From NCBI RefSeq assembly GCF_001730295.1, contig NZ_MIKA01000013.1:1-59063 (forward strand): a stretch of 59,063 bases of DNA, written 5' to 3'. The position numbers and the translations under genes are program-made. Positions 11,845 to 21,051 of this stretch are shown in pieces. A model generated the notes under the pieces. The model worked only from the letters and a program-made list of their open reading frames with translations. It did not search any database and was not told where the DNA came from. The stretch comes from Enterococcus plantarum (GTDB lineage: Bacteria > Bacillota > Bacilli > Lactobacillales > Enterococcaceae). Positions within the stretch are counted from its first letter, which is position 1. The number at the start of each line of letters is the position of its first letter.

Positions 11845-14202
11845 TTAATTTAAATCCCAAAACTGCTGTATAAGATGCTTGGTCTGCTCATGGGAACTAG
11901 ATATTTGAACCTGATTCCAATGAGGAGGAAAAAATCGTTGAACAGCAGCTGTTGAAAAACGTTGATCTAAAAGTAATACGACGCCTTTATCCTCTGTATC
12001 TCTAATAACTCTCCCTGCTGCCTGCAATACTTTATTCATTCCAGGAATTTGATACGCAAATTGAAAGCCTTGATTTTTCTGCTGATCATAATAACCTTTG
12101 ACCAATTCTTGTTCATGATTGATTTGCGGCAAACCAACACCAACGATTGCCGTGCCGATCAAGCGATTGCCTTTTAAATCGATTCCTTCTGAAAAAATAC
12201 CACCTAGAACACAGAAGCCAACGACTGTTTCTGTTGGTTCTAGAACAAAGTCCCCTAAAAAGGCTTCTCGTTCTGCTTCATTCATCATACTCGCTTGAAT
12301 CTTTGTTTTAATGTGGGGATTTCTTTCTCGGAACTGCTCATAAATGATATCCATATAGGAATAGGACGGAAAGAAAACGAAGTAATTGCCTTGCTTTTGC
12401 TCAATCATGTTCGTCAAACTTTCGATGATTTTTTCATAGCTCTTTTCACGTTCTTTATAGGTCGTTTGGATGTACTTCTCAATCACTAATAATTGATTTT
12501 CTTTTGGGAAAGGGCTAGGAATTCGATAACGTAAACTCTCCTCTCCTCCCCCTAAAATTTCCTGATAGTAATCTAATGGGGTTAAACTTGCTGAAAATAA
12601 AATACTGGCCTTTCCTTTGTCTAACTTTTGCTGCAAGAGATAGCTTGGATCGATACAAAATTGCTTGACGAGGATATCATAATTTTGACAATTCACATAT
12701 GTACAATAATGATCATCGTACCCCTCACTGATTTTCGTATAATTCAGCAACTCAAAATAAATGGACAAGATTTGATTTAGCTCAACATGCTCTTGATTTT
12801 CGGGGAGCCATTCTTTGATTTTTTCAGCTAGTCCATAAGCAGCTTTTACAAGAGAGTCAATCGGCGCATTCTGGTGTAAAAACTCTTTTCCTTCTTCATC
12901 GCAGACTTGCTTGATTTTTTCAAATTCTTTTTCAACTTTATTCAATGCTCGGATCAATTTAGTCTGCTTTTTTCCCAGTATCTGCTTCAGTGATAGTAGC
13001 TTACTTTTAGACAAAACGGCTGAATACATTTCCCTAGAACGATTAACTAAATTATGAACCTCATCTACCAAAAAGATATTTTCTTTTACTTCGGTCTGCT
13101 CATCAAAAAAGCGTCTTAAATAAACAACTGGATCAAATAAATAATTATAATCACAGATCACTAAATCACACCACAAACTGACATCTAATGACAATTCGAA
13201 TGGACATAAAGTGTGCTTGCGCGCATATCTTTCAATGGTTTCACGTGTAAATTGATTTTCGTTGTTTAATAAATCCCACAACCCTTCATTCAAACGATCA
13301 TAATACCCATTTGCAAAAGGGCAAGCTTCTGGTGTACAATTTTGTTCTGTTAAAAAACAGATTTTATCTTTAGCTGTTAACGTGACACTTTTTAACTGCA
13401 TATCTTTTTGTTTCATTGCTTCTACTGCATCTTCCGCGACTTGACGAGTGATTGTTTTGGCCGTTAAATAGAAAGCTCTTTCTGCATGTTCTTCACCGAT
13501 TGCTTTTAGGGTGGGAAATAATGTCGAAATCGTTTTACCTGTTCCAGTTGGTGCTTCTACAAATAGTTTTTGATCACTTAGTATCGTTTTATAAGCAGCA
13601 ACAGCTAATTCCCTTTGACCAGTTCGGTAATCGCCATAAGGAAAAGGCAATTGTTGCAAAGATCGATTCCGAATATTGCGCCAATTCGCTTTAAAAATCA
13701 GCCACTGTTCGTATTTCTGTGTTAACTCATCAAAGAATCCTTTGAGCTCTTCTTTCGTCAATGTTTGTTCTTGTCGAGTAATTTCTTCGGTTGTCGTTTG
13801 GTAATAGGTCAACTGTAACGTGATTTCAGCCAAGTCTTCTTGTTGACAATAAATATGTCCATAGCACATCACTTGATACCAATACATATCTATTTGCTCT
13901 TGCAACAACTCCGAAAAAGCTGGTTCCGAGGTTTTGATTTCGTCAATTACAGTTCGTTTTTTATCATCAATAAAAATTCCATCTGCACGACCTTCAATTA
14001 TGTATGTTTGTTCGTTTAATTCTATGTTTATAGCAAGTTTGATCTCTTTTTGATACTTCTCTCCGGCTGTTTTTTGAAGCTTCCGATGGATCTTTGCTCC
14101 TTCCAGCGCTGTATGTTCACTTGTATGCCTAGCGTTGATACTCCCTCTGCGCAAAATAAATTCCACTAATCTGCGGACTGCGATTCTTTGCGTGTTCTGC
14201 AT
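11845..14202 (-). CDS. DinG/XPD-like helicase with N-terminal PD-(D/E)XK nuclease-like domain
   Basis: The 785-residue protein joins an N-terminal RecB/Cas4-like nuclease region (about 1-170; GRADGIFID near 75 and VIDEIKTSE near 86-94 give the D...ExK pattern) to an XPD-type superfamily 2 helicase. Walker A is EAPTGTGKT near 215. Four cysteines typical of the iron-sulphur domain lie in CFLTEQNC, EACPF and TLCPFE, and LVDEVHNL is the DEAH box. It likely unwinds and trims DNA in repair. I chose the ATG five codons inside the longest frame: AGGTGG fits it and the longer start is GTG. A LexA-like box lies upstream. The second DinG in this window (22971-25739) has a different exonuclease. Confidence 0.85.
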   Translation of the reverse strand: MQNTQRIAVRRLVEFILRRGSINARHTSEHTALEGAKIHRKLQKTAGEKYQKEIKLAINIELNEQTYIIEGRADGIFIDDKKRTVIDEIKTSEPAFSELLQEQIDMYWYQVMCYGHIYCQQEDLAEITLQLTYYQTTTEEITRQEQTLTKEELKGFFDELTQKYEQWLIFKANWRNIRNRSLQQLPFPYGDYRTGQRELAVAAYKTILSDQKLFVEAPTGTGKTISTLFPTLKAIGEEHAERAFYLTAKTITRQVAEDAVEAMKQKDMQLKSVTLTAKDKICFLTEQNCTPEACPFANGYYDRLNEGLWDLLNNENQFTRETIERYARKHTLCPFELSLDVSLWCDLVICDYNYLFDPVVYLRRFFDEQTEVKENIFLVDEVHNLVNRSREMYSAVLSKSKLLSLKQILGKKQTKLIRALNKVEKEFEKIKQVCDEEGKEFLHQNAPIDSLVKAAYGLAEKIKEWLPENQEHVELNQILSIYFELLNYTKISEGYDDHYCTYVNCQNYDILVKQFCIDPSYLLQQKLDKGKASILFSASLTPLDYYQEILGGGEESLRYRIPSPFPKENQLLVIEKYIQTTYKEREKSYEKIIESLTNMIEQKQGNYFVFFPSYSYMDIIYEQFRERNPHIKTKIQASMMNEAEREAFLGDFVLEPTETVVGFCVLGGIFSEGIDLKGNRLIGTAIVGVGLPQINHEQELVKGYYDQQKNQGFQFAYQIPGMNKVLQAAGRVIRDTEDKGVVLLLDQRFSTAAVQRFFPPHWNQVQISSSHEQTKHLIQQFWDLN

Positions 14203-14232
14203 GTTCGATCCCACCTATCATGTTCTTATTAT

Positions 14233-14246
14233 AGAACATACATTCG
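14233..14246 (-). promoter_or_regulatory. LexA/DinR-like box before the nuclease-helicase gene
   Basis: Minus strand CGAATGTATGTTCT matches the Gram-positive SOS consensus CGAACATATGTTCG at 11 of 14 positions. It overlaps the beginning of TATAAT, a likely -10. The inverted repeat ATGTTCT/AGAACAT, spacer 6, lies in the same place (14219-14238). SOS control is inference. Confidence 0.4.
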
Positions 14247-14348
14247 CAAAATAAAAGAGGAGAAAGAAACTTTTATTTTTAGAATCAAGGTGGGGAGTTC
14301 AAACATTTCTATTCTCTTTTGAAAAGCCTTACTTCCGAAAGGAGGAAC

Positions 14349-15506
14349 TCAAGTTGAATAATCACTATTTATTTTGACATACTCATAACTTAAATCACAA
14401 CCAATCACTTCAACTGTTTCCTTCCCTTGATGCAAATCAATTGTTAAATAAATATCTTCATTTTGTTTAATGTACTCAGCAATCTTATTTATATTTTGTT
14501 TCTCTTCATTATTCTTTGAGAAAATTGGATAATGGCCATAATAGATTTCTACATTATTCTGATCAAAAACTAATCCTTCTGTTTTACCAAGTGCCATTGC
14601 AATACGTCCCCAATTAGGATCATGGCCAAATAACGCGGTTTTTACTAAAGGAGAGTTGATAATCGATTTTCCAGCATTCTTGGCTTGCTCTTTATTTTCT
14701 GCATTTTTGACAGTGACAAACATCGTCTTCGTTGCGCCTTCAGCATCTTTTACTATATCTAACGCTAATTCCTTACAGATTTGATTCAAGGCACTTTGCA
14801 TTTCCGTATTTTCGACTTCATGATGACCACTGGCTAAAAAGGCTACTGTGTCACTTGTACTTGTATCTGTATCGATACTGATGGTGTTAAATGATTGATC
14901 AACCGCTATTTTCAACATAGGATAAATCTCTTGTTTTGCTACTTTTGCATCTGTTAAAATATATGCCAACATCGTTGCCATGTTCGGTTCAATCATACCT
15001 GAACCTTTGACGATCCCTAAAATCGTTGCATCGCCAACCGACAAGCTACGTACCTTGATTCGTTGATCCGTAGTTAAAATCGCATGTGCGAAATCTTCAT
15101 AATTTTCCTGTAAATCAATTGACTCCGCATCTAAAAAATTCTCAATACTATCAATAGGAAGCTGTGGTCCAATTACACCTGTAGAAGAAGGTAAGATATT
15201 TTCTTTTTTGATTGTGAACTGCTTTGATAGTTTATCTAAAATTTTATATTCATTTTCTCTGCCTATTTTACCAGTCGCAACATTCGCAATACCACTTGTG
15301 ACGACGACTGCTTGTAATTCAGCATTTTTCACGTGTTCTTTGCCGATGGAAATACACTCTCCACAAAATGTATTTTTTGTAAAAACGGCCGCAGCGTGAC
15401 AGACGTTATCTGCTACGATCAACCCAAAATCTTTTCTTTTTTTCTTGATCCCAACATGTGTCCCATAGAACTTAAATCCCTTTGGTGTAACTTCATACTC
15501 TTTCAT
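14349..15506 (-). CDS. argJ: glutamate N-acetyltransferase / ornithine acetyltransferase ArgJ
   Basis: ArgJ moves the acetyl group from N-acetylornithine to glutamate in the cyclic arginine pathway. The 385-residue product has the self-cleavage region KGSGMIEPNMATMLA, where the Ala-Thr bond is cut to give two chains with the Thr as nucleophile, and the late FGHDPNWGRI motif. I start at MKEYEVTPKG, preceded by GGAAGG; the longer frame adds nine unlikely residues. No argB, argC, argD or argF is near, which is odd because arginine genes usually cluster. The gene has its own strong promoter. The family call is firm; its pathway here is not. Confidence 0.9.
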   Translation of the reverse strand: MKEYEVTPKGFKFYGTHVGIKKKRKDFGLIVADNVCHAAAVFTKNTFCGECISIGKEHVKNAELQAVVVTSGIANVATGKIGRENEYKILDKLSKQFTIKKENILPSSTGVIGPQLPIDSIENFLDAESIDLQENYEDFAHAILTTDQRIKVRSLSVGDATILGIVKGSGMIEPNMATMLAYILTDAKVAKQEIYPMLKIAVDQSFNTISIDTDTSTSDTVAFLASGHHEVENTEMQSALNQICKELALDIVKDAEGATKTMFVTVKNAENKEQAKNAGKSIINSPLVKTALFGHDPNWGRIAMALGKTEGLVFDQNNVEIYYGHYPIFSKNNEEKQNINKIAEYIKQNEDIYLTIDLHQGKETVEVIGCDLSYEYVKINSDYST

Positions 15507-15570
15507 TAATAACACCTTCCCGTACATGATCAACTTACTTTAAAAAAATTTATTTATCCAATTTTATAAA

Positions 15571-15599
15571 AGTATAAAACAACAAGTGAAGATAGTCAA
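15571..15599 (-). promoter_or_regulatory. argJ promoter
   Basis: Minus strand: TTGACT, 17-base spacer, TATACT. A 7-base inverted repeat, TTTATGC/GCATAAA (15636-15642 and 15662-15668), lies about 40 bases upstream of the -35 and could bind a regulator. Confidence 0.7.
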
Positions 15600-15693
15600 T
15601 GTATTTTATATCACTTTTTAACTTAATAAAGTTTTTTTATGCAATTAAATAGGAATATTACGCATAAAAATGTACTAAAAAGAGTATTCACAT

Positions 15694-15723
15694 ACAAAAA
15701 AACACCCAGATTTATCTGGGTGT
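15694..15723 (-). terminator. terminator of the Bax-inhibitor gene
   Basis: Perfect arms ACACCCAGA/TCTGGGTGT with a TTTA loop, followed on the minus strand by TTTTTTTG. Confidence 0.9.
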
Positions 15724-15742
15724 TTTCAAGTCAATCGACGAA

Positions 15743-16423
15743 TTAATTATTTTTACCAAAAATACGTAAGAATGCTAAGAACAAGTTAATGAAATCAAGA
15801 TATAACTGTAATGCGAAAAATACAGCAATACCTGTACCTGCTTGTCCACCAGTCTCATTGTAAACTTGACGAATTCTTTGATTGTCATACGCTGTAATTC
15901 CTGCAAAAATCAACACCATCAAAATTGAGATGAAAAATGAAACTGCGCTACTGCGTAGGAAAAAGAAATTAATCACCATTGCAATGATAATTCCGAACAA
16001 CGCACTATACGCTGCGTGACCCATTGCAGATAAGTCTTTTTTCGTAAACATACCAACTAGTGACATTGCACCGAATGTTGCTGCCGCACTAACAAATGCA
16101 CTCACAACTGTTGCTTGCGCATATAGTAGCAGTGTCGCAGATATTGTTACACCATTTAAAACAGAATAAACTAAAAATCCACCGACCGCTAAACTAGGAT
16201 TCTTTTGTGCTCGAACTCCTAGAAATAGTACTAGCCCAATTTGGACGATCCATAAGCCAAAAAACAACGCTGTTGAATTCAACAATGTTACCAGAACCAT
16301 TGGAAATACATTTAAAATCAGATAAGAAACTAAAGCACTAACGCCGATTCCCATCGCTAAAAACGCATAAATCTTCGAATAAAATTTATTCAAGCCAACA
16401 TTGGCTACTGCTCCATTATTCAT
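15743..16423 (-). CDS. Bax inhibitor-1/YccA family membrane protein
   Basis: The 226-residue protein is almost wholly hydrophobic with seven predicted membrane segments. It ends in the BI-1 family signature ITAYDNQRIR..., with the conserved aspartates of the C-terminal segment and YLDFINLFLAFLRIFG. Bacterial members such as YetJ are pH-sensitive calcium leak channels; others modulate membrane proteases. The start overlaps the upstream MaoC-like gene by 8 bases, so the two are co-transcribed. No functional link between the pair is evident. Confidence 0.92.
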   Translation of the reverse strand: MNNGAVANVGLNKFYSKIYAFLAMGIGVSALVSYLILNVFPMVLVTLLNSTALFFGLWIVQIGLVLFLGVRAQKNPSLAVGGFLVYSVLNGVTISATLLLYAQATVVSAFVSAAATFGAMSLVGMFTKKDLSAMGHAAYSALFGIIIAMVINFFFLRSSAVSFFISILMVLIFAGITAYDNQRIRQVYNETGGQAGTGIAVFFALQLYLDFINLFLAFLRIFGKNN

Positions 16424-16898
16424 TTATTTCTCCTTCTTTCTCTTCTAAATCTGTTATTGTCACTTGAGGTGGCTGCACCATTACAACCGCATCAAGTACC
16501 CGATCTTCTTCCTCATTTACGACTTCAATCGAAATCGTTACAACGTCTTTCATCTTATCCACTTTGATCACTTCGAACTTGAATGTCAACGTTTCATAAT
16601 GAAATACTGGCTCTACAAAATTCACCGAAAAATTGACCACATGAGATCCTGGTCCTGGTAAATGCTTTGAAATAGCACTCGTAATAATTCCCATCAGCAT
16701 GATCGATGGAACGATTGGTTTGCCATATTCTGTTTTTTGGGCATAATCATGTTGGATATATAAAGGATTGGCATCGTTTGTTAAGCCCAAATAAAGAAGT
16801 AACTCTTTATCTTCAATGGATTCGGTTAAAGACAGCGAATCGCCTTCCTCAATATCTTCGATGGTTTTGCCTAATTTTCTCGGTTTTCCGATATTCAA
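16416..16898 (-). CDS. MaoC-like hotdog-fold protein
   Basis: The 160-residue protein has a MaoC/hydratase-2-like hotdog domain over residues about 15-140. The segment GLTNDANPLYIQHDYAQ carries the Asp and His of the usual hydratase motif, followed by YGKPIVPSIMLMG. Related enzymes hydrate enoyl-CoA or bind acyl-CoA. The substrate cannot be read from sequence, and no fatty-acid genes are adjacent. The C-terminus is acidic. It overlaps the Bax-inhibitor gene by 8 bases and precedes it in a two-gene operon. Confidence 0.8.
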   Translation of the reverse strand: MNIGKPRKLGKTIEDIEEGDSLSLTESIEDKELLLYLGLTNDANPLYIQHDYAQKTEYGKPIVPSIMLMGIITSAISKHLPGPGSHVVNFSVNFVEPVFHYETLTFKFEVIKVDKMKDVVTISIEVVNEEEDRVLDAVVMVQPPQVTITDLEEKEGEINE

Positions 16899-16956
16899 AT
16901 TAGTACACCTCCACTAATGATAAGATAATTGTACCAAAATGACGACAAAAGGCAAG

Positions 16957-17010
16957 TTAAAAAGAAGGGGCTTCAACAAATCCTGAAACTCTTCGTTGAA
17001 ATCCCTTCTT
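16957..17010 (-). terminator. murC terminator
   Basis: Minus strand: AAGAAGGG..TTTCAAC pairs with GTTGAA..CCCTTCTT, followed by TTTTTAA. It lies 29 bases past the murC stop. Confidence 0.7.
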
Positions 17011-17038
17011 AGCAATAGCTTTTTAAGAAAGAATTATT

Positions 17039-18376
17039 TTATAATACGCTTCTTGTTGTATTACTTAATAATGTTTCGTATGCTTGTTCAAATTTTTGAA
17101 CATCACCGGCACCCATGAAGACCATTACAGCATCTTCATGATCTAAAAGTGGAGATACATTATCTTCTTTGATGACTTGCCCACCTTTTTGAATTTTATT
17201 TCCTAGGTCCTCAATTTTAACATCACCTTTTTGTTCTCTGGCAGAGCCAAAGATATCGCAAAGGTAAACAGCATCCGCCAAATCTAATGCTTCAGCAAAC
17301 TCGTCCATCAATGCAATTGTACGTGTAAACGTGTGTGGTTGAAATACTGCAATAATTTCTTTATCTGGGTATTTTTGACGCGCCCCATCAATCGTTGCAA
17401 TAATCTCAGTTGGGTGATGAGCATAATCGTCCACTATGATCATGTCAGATACTTTTTTCTCTGTAAAGCGGCGTTTAACCCCTTCAAATGTTAGCATCTC
17501 TTCTGCTACTTTTTCCATATCTAATTTTTCAAAATACGCTACAGCAATTACACCTAACGCATTCATAATATTATGTTGACCAAAGGCAGGTAAAACAAAA
17601 TGCCCAACGAAATCGTCTTTATGGTAAACATCAAAAGAAGAACCTTGTGTTGTCCGTTTAATATTTTTAGCTTGAATATCATCGTCCTCTGCTAAGCCAT
17701 AATAATAGACCGGTACATCTGTTTTTAGCATGCGTAAGTACTTATCATCACCATAAGCAAAAATTCCTTTTTTGACTTGATCTGCCATTGTTTGAAATGC
17801 AGAAAATACATCTTCTATACTCTTAAAATAATCAGGATGGTCAAAATCGATATTCGTCATGATTGCATAATCCGGAGAATACGCTAAGAAATGACGGCGG
17901 TATTCACAAGCTTCAAAAGCGAAAAATTCAGCATCAGGGTCACCATGACCTGTCCCATCACCGATCAAATAACTTGTTGGCGCGATCCCTGTCAAAATAT
18001 GAGAAAGTAAACCTGTTGTGCTTGTTTTCCCATGTGAACCTGTTACAGCAACACTTGTGTACGGTTGGATAAAACGTCCTATAAAATCATGATAACGAAT
18101 GATTTCCGCACCTAATTCTTTGGCACGAACCAACTCTTCATGTGTATCTGGAAATGCATTTCCAGCAATAACGATCATATCTCTTGCAATATTGTCCGCA
18201 TTGAATGGTAAAATTGTAATACCAACTTTTTCTAAATCACGTTGAGTGAAAAAATATTCATCCACATCAGAACCTTGTACTTGGTATCCTTTTTCAAATA
18301 ACACAAGCGCCAACGAACTCATTCCTGATCCTTTGATCCCGACAAAATGATGTAATTTATTCTCTTGATTGCTCAT
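17039..18376 (-). CDS. murC: UDP-N-acetylmuramate--L-alanine ligase
   Basis: MurC adds L-alanine to UDP-MurNAc, using ATP, in the cytoplasmic phase of wall synthesis. The 445-residue protein has an N-terminal Rossmann domain beginning [11 protein letters not shown], the ATP-binding [10 protein letters not shown] (about 112-121), the central region with YAHHPTEI, and a C-terminal ligase domain. Length is normal for the family. It is transcribed from its own promoter and ends at a strong hairpin. The nearby asnS/aspB cluster lies upstream behind an unknown gene. Confidence 0.97.
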   Translation of the reverse strand: MSNQENKLHHFVGIKGSGMSSLALVLFEKGYQVQGSDVDEYFFTQRDLEKVGITILPFNADNIARDMIVIAGNAFPDTHEELVRAKELGAEIIRYHDFIGRFIQPYTSVAVTGSHGKTSTTGLLSHILTGIAPTSYLIGDGTGHGDPDAEFFAFEACEYRRHFLAYSPDYAIMTNIDFDHPDYFKSIEDVFSAFQTMADQVKKGIFAYGDDKYLRMLKTDVPVYYYGLAEDDDIQAKNIKRTTQGSSFDVYHKDDFVGHFVLPAFGQHNIMNALGVIAVAYFEKLDMEKVAEEMLTFEGVKRRFTEKKVSDMIIVDDYAHHPTEIIATIDGARQKYPDKEIIAVFQPHTFTRTIALMDEFAEALDLADAVYLCDIFGSAREQKGDVKIEDLGNKIQKGGQVIKEDNVSPLLDHEDAVMVFMGAGDVQKFEQAYETLLSNTTRSVL

Positions 18377-18444
18377 TTTAATCCTCTTCTCTTATTCTCT
18401 ATATAAAACGTCTTTTTTAGGTCTTTTTCAATCATACGGAACCC

Positions 18445-18473
18445 ATTATCATACAAAATTGTGAAATAATCAA
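18445..18473 (-). promoter_or_regulatory. murC promoter
   Basis: Minus strand: TTGATT, 17-base spacer, GATAAT, about 70 bases ahead of murC. Confidence 0.6.
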
Positions 18474-18571
18474 CCAAAAAAAGCTGCGCCTCTTCTTACA
18501 AGAGTTAAAGAGACTCCCTTGTATTGATAGTTGCGTATCTCTATATTAGTGTGTTCGTCTTGATTTGCAGT

Positions 18572-18609
18572 AAAAAGCTGAGACAAAACCAAATAGAGTT
18601 TTGTCTCAG
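18572..18609 (-). terminator. terminator of the gene at 18617-19534
   Basis: Minus strand: perfect 11-base arms CTGAGACAAAA/TTTTGTCTCAG, then CTTTTTAC. Confidence 0.85.
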
Positions 18610-18616
18610 ATCATGT

Positions 18617-19534
18617 TTACTTAAAATACTTGCTATTTTCTAGTTCCATACTTGAATCTTCAATTATACCGCTTAACGACTTATCTAATATTCCACGTTT
18701 TTTGTCCTGTTCAGCTTCCGCCACTTTTTGTCCATAGGCCGTTTGGCTTTTGGCATTTTCTTTAGCTGTTTTTAATTCTTTTCGAGAGCGTGGTAAAGAA
18801 TGACTAATATCTTCTTCTTTGCCAAATCGTTCCATGTCTGGTTTGATTTGTTGGTATTGGCGTCTTGTTACCGGAATTTCTGGTGAACCTTTAGGAATAT
18901 TGAATTTTTGAACGGTCGGATCTTCGTTCCCTTTCACTTGAAAAGCTGCTGGTTCATCGTCAAAAAGCAAATAAGAATTTTGATCTTTTTTCATTGCTTC
19001 GGTTAAGTCCTGCTCTGTCAAAGTGGGTGTTTTCTCCTCTGGAATAACAGATGCTGGAATATATTTCGGTACAAAATACGATCGGGTATCATAGGTAAAA
19101 TCTTTTGAAAACGCGGCTTTATTTTTGTTAGAAGTTTGCTGTGAACCGAAACCATATGAACTTCTTTTTGGCATATTGCCAAATAAATTATTTTTTTGTT
19201 TTGGTGATGTTGGTTTATTGTGTGCCATCATGTAATTAGGCAGATTAGATTTGTGACGTGCTAATTCTGCTAGTTGTTCTTCACTATGAGACACATGTTG
19301 ATTATTTGTTTGAGTTGGTTGTTTTTGCAGTACTGGCTGAACGGTTATTGGATCTATTACCGGCGCACTTGGCTGTCTTTGTGCTTGATTGGTTGTCTGT
19401 GTCACCGCTTTAGTAAGCATCGGCTCATCTTGAAATAATGTTCGTTTATTTTCAGAAACTAATTTCACACCTGATTCATCATCAAAGGCTGGAAAGCGAA
19501 AATGTTTTCGTTTAATTTGAGTTGGGTTTCCCAT
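18617..19534 (-). CDS. uncharacterised low-complexity protein between asnS and murC
   Basis: I do not recognise this protein. With the start at MGNPTQIKRKHFRFP (AAGGA nine bases upstream) it has 305 residues; the longest frame adds 21 residues without a ribosome site. It is rich in Gln, Asn, Ser, Pro and Lys, has no membrane segment or signal peptide, and looks mostly disordered, with short hydrophobic-aromatic patches (RSYFVPKYIPASVIP, SYLLFDDEPAAFQV) that could be docking motifs. The position between asnS and murC suggests a wall- or division-related scaffold, but that is a guess from context. Confidence 0.75.
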   Translation of the reverse strand: MGNPTQIKRKHFRFPAFDDESGVKLVSENKRTLFQDEPMLTKAVTQTTNQAQRQPSAPVIDPITVQPVLQKQPTQTNNQHVSHSEEQLAELARHKSNLPNYMMAHNKPTSPKQKNNLFGNMPKRSSYGFGSQQTSNKNKAAFSKDFTYDTRSYFVPKYIPASVIPEEKTPTLTEQDLTEAMKKDQNSYLLFDDEPAAFQVKGNEDPTVQKFNIPKGSPEIPVTRRQYQQIKPDMERFGKEEDISHSLPRSRKELKTAKENAKSQTAYGQKVAEAEQDKKRGILDKSLSGIIEDSSMELENSKYFK

Positions 19535-19649
19535 TCGAGTCATTCCTTTATTGTACTTTGTGTCAATTCTACCATAAAACAATAGAATTCTAAACATATT
19601 ACCTTACTTTTTCTTTTTTCTTGTTGCAATTTAACTGAAAATTTCAGTT

Positions 19650-19700
19650 TCAATAAAAATTAGTCATTGAAACCAAGTTTCAATGACTAATTTTTTTATA
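19650..19700 (-). terminator. asnS terminator
   Basis: Arms of 17 perfect bases (19657-19673 and 19677-19693, core TTAGTCATTGAAAC) with a 3-base loop, bounded by AAAAA and TTTTTTT. It can act in both directions. Confidence 0.9.
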
Positions 19701-19703
19701 TTG

Positions 19704-21002
19704 CTATGGGTAAATACGGTTTAACAAGCGTGGGAACGGGCTTGCTTCACGAACATGCTCAATTCCAGCTAACCATGTAACCGTACGTTCTAATCCTAGG
19801 CCGAAACCTGAATGTGGAACCGAACCGTAACGACGTAAATCTAAATACCAAGAATATTCTTTTTCATCTAGATTATGGTTACGAATTTGTTCTAACAAAT
19901 AATCATGATCAATTGCTCTTTCAGAACCCCCAATGATTTCTCCATACCCTTCTGGTGCAATCATATCTGCACAAATTACAACATCATCACGAGTAGGATG
20001 TGGTTTCATGTAGAAAGCTTTGATTGCTTTTGGATAGTTTAAAATGAAGACTGGTCGATCAAATGAGTTGGCAATAAACGTTTCATGCGGCGAGCCAAAA
20101 TCATCGCCCCATTCAATATCATCAAACCCATTTTTCTTTAATAATTCCACTGCTTCATCATATGAAATACGTGGGAAAGGTAATTGTGTATATTTTTTCA
20201 AGACTTCTCTATCACGTTCTAAAACATCTAAGGCATGATCACAATTGTCTAGCACGCTTTGAACAAGAAATGCGACGTATTGTTCTTGTACTTCTAAACT
20301 TTCTTCTTGATGCATAAACGCCATTTCAGGCTCGATCATCCAAAATTCAATCAAATGACGACGCGTTTTTGATTTTTCAGCTCTAAATGTTGGTCCAAAT
20401 GAGAATACTTTCCCGAAAGCTAATGCTGCGGCTTCCATATACAATTGTCCACTTTGAGATAGATAAGCTTTTTGATCAAAATAGTTTGTTTCAAATAAAT
20501 CAGTCGTCCCTTCTGCTGTACTTGCAGTTAGGATTGGTGGGTCGATTTTAACAAAGTTATGATTATTAAAAAATTCATATGTCGCGCGAATGATTTCGTT
20601 ACGGATTTGCATGATTGCATGCTGACGAGATGAACGCAACCATAAATGACGGTGATCCATCAAAAAGTCTGTTCCATGCTCTTTGGGTGTGATCGGATAA
20701 TCATGACTTTCACCAATGACTTCGATTCCTGTTACTCCGATCTCGTAGCCAAATTTTGAACGGCTATCTTCTCTGATTTCACCAGTGATCCAAACAGAGG
20801 TTTCTTGCGTTAGACTTTTCGCTAACTGGAAGACTTCTTCTGAAACTTCACTTTTCACTACAATTCCTTGAAAATAAGCTGTCCCATCACGCAATTGTAG
20901 AAACGCAATTTTCCCGCTTGAACGTTTATTTGCAATCCACGCCCCTATCTTTACTGTTTCCCCTACATGATTTTTTGAATCAATAATTTGAATTTGTTCC
21001 AC
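19704..21002 (-). CDS. asnS: asparagine--tRNA ligase
   Basis: This class IIb aminoacyl-tRNA synthetase charges tRNA-Asn. It has an N-terminal OB-fold anticodon domain (about 1-105) and a catalytic core with motif 2 in [15 protein letters not shown] and motif 3 in [10 protein letters not shown]; the C-terminus reads [12 protein letters not shown] prefer the GTG start giving [11 protein letters not shown] (432 residues), because GGAGAG lies six bases before it; an upstream ATG at 21020 adds six residues. It follows aspB by 49 bases, as in Bacillus, and ends at a strong terminator. Confidence 0.95.
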   Translation of the reverse strand: MEQIQIIDSKNHVGETVKIGAWIANKRSSGKIAFLQLRDGTAYFQGIVVKSEVSEEVFQLAKSLTQETSVWITGEIREDSRSKFGYEIGVTGIEVIGESHDYPITPKEHGTDFLMDHRHLWLRSSRQHAIMQIRNEIIRATYEFFNNHNFVKIDPPILTASTAEGTTDLFETNYFDQKAYLSQSGQLYMEAAALAFGKVFSFGPTFRAEKSKTRRHLIEFWMIEPEMAFMHQEESLEVQEQYVAFLVQSVLDNCDHALDVLERDREVLKKYTQLPFPRISYDEAVELLKKNGFDDIEWGDDFGSPHETFIANSFDRPVFILNYPKAIKAFYMKPHPTRDDVVICADMIAPEGYGEIIGGSERAIDHDYLLEQIRNHNLDEKEYSWYLDLRRYGSVPHSGFGLGLERTVTWLAGIEHVREASPFPRLLNRIYP

Positions 21003-21051
21003 AATCGTCTCTCCATTCATTTATTCTTTTACCTATCCCGAATTAAGTAGT

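Noticed and set aside
14281-14348. Fourth copy of the dispersed repeat (TTACTTCCGAAAGGAGG)
   Set aside because: Only a short stretch resembles the repeat end; the CAGAAG arms and the core are missing.
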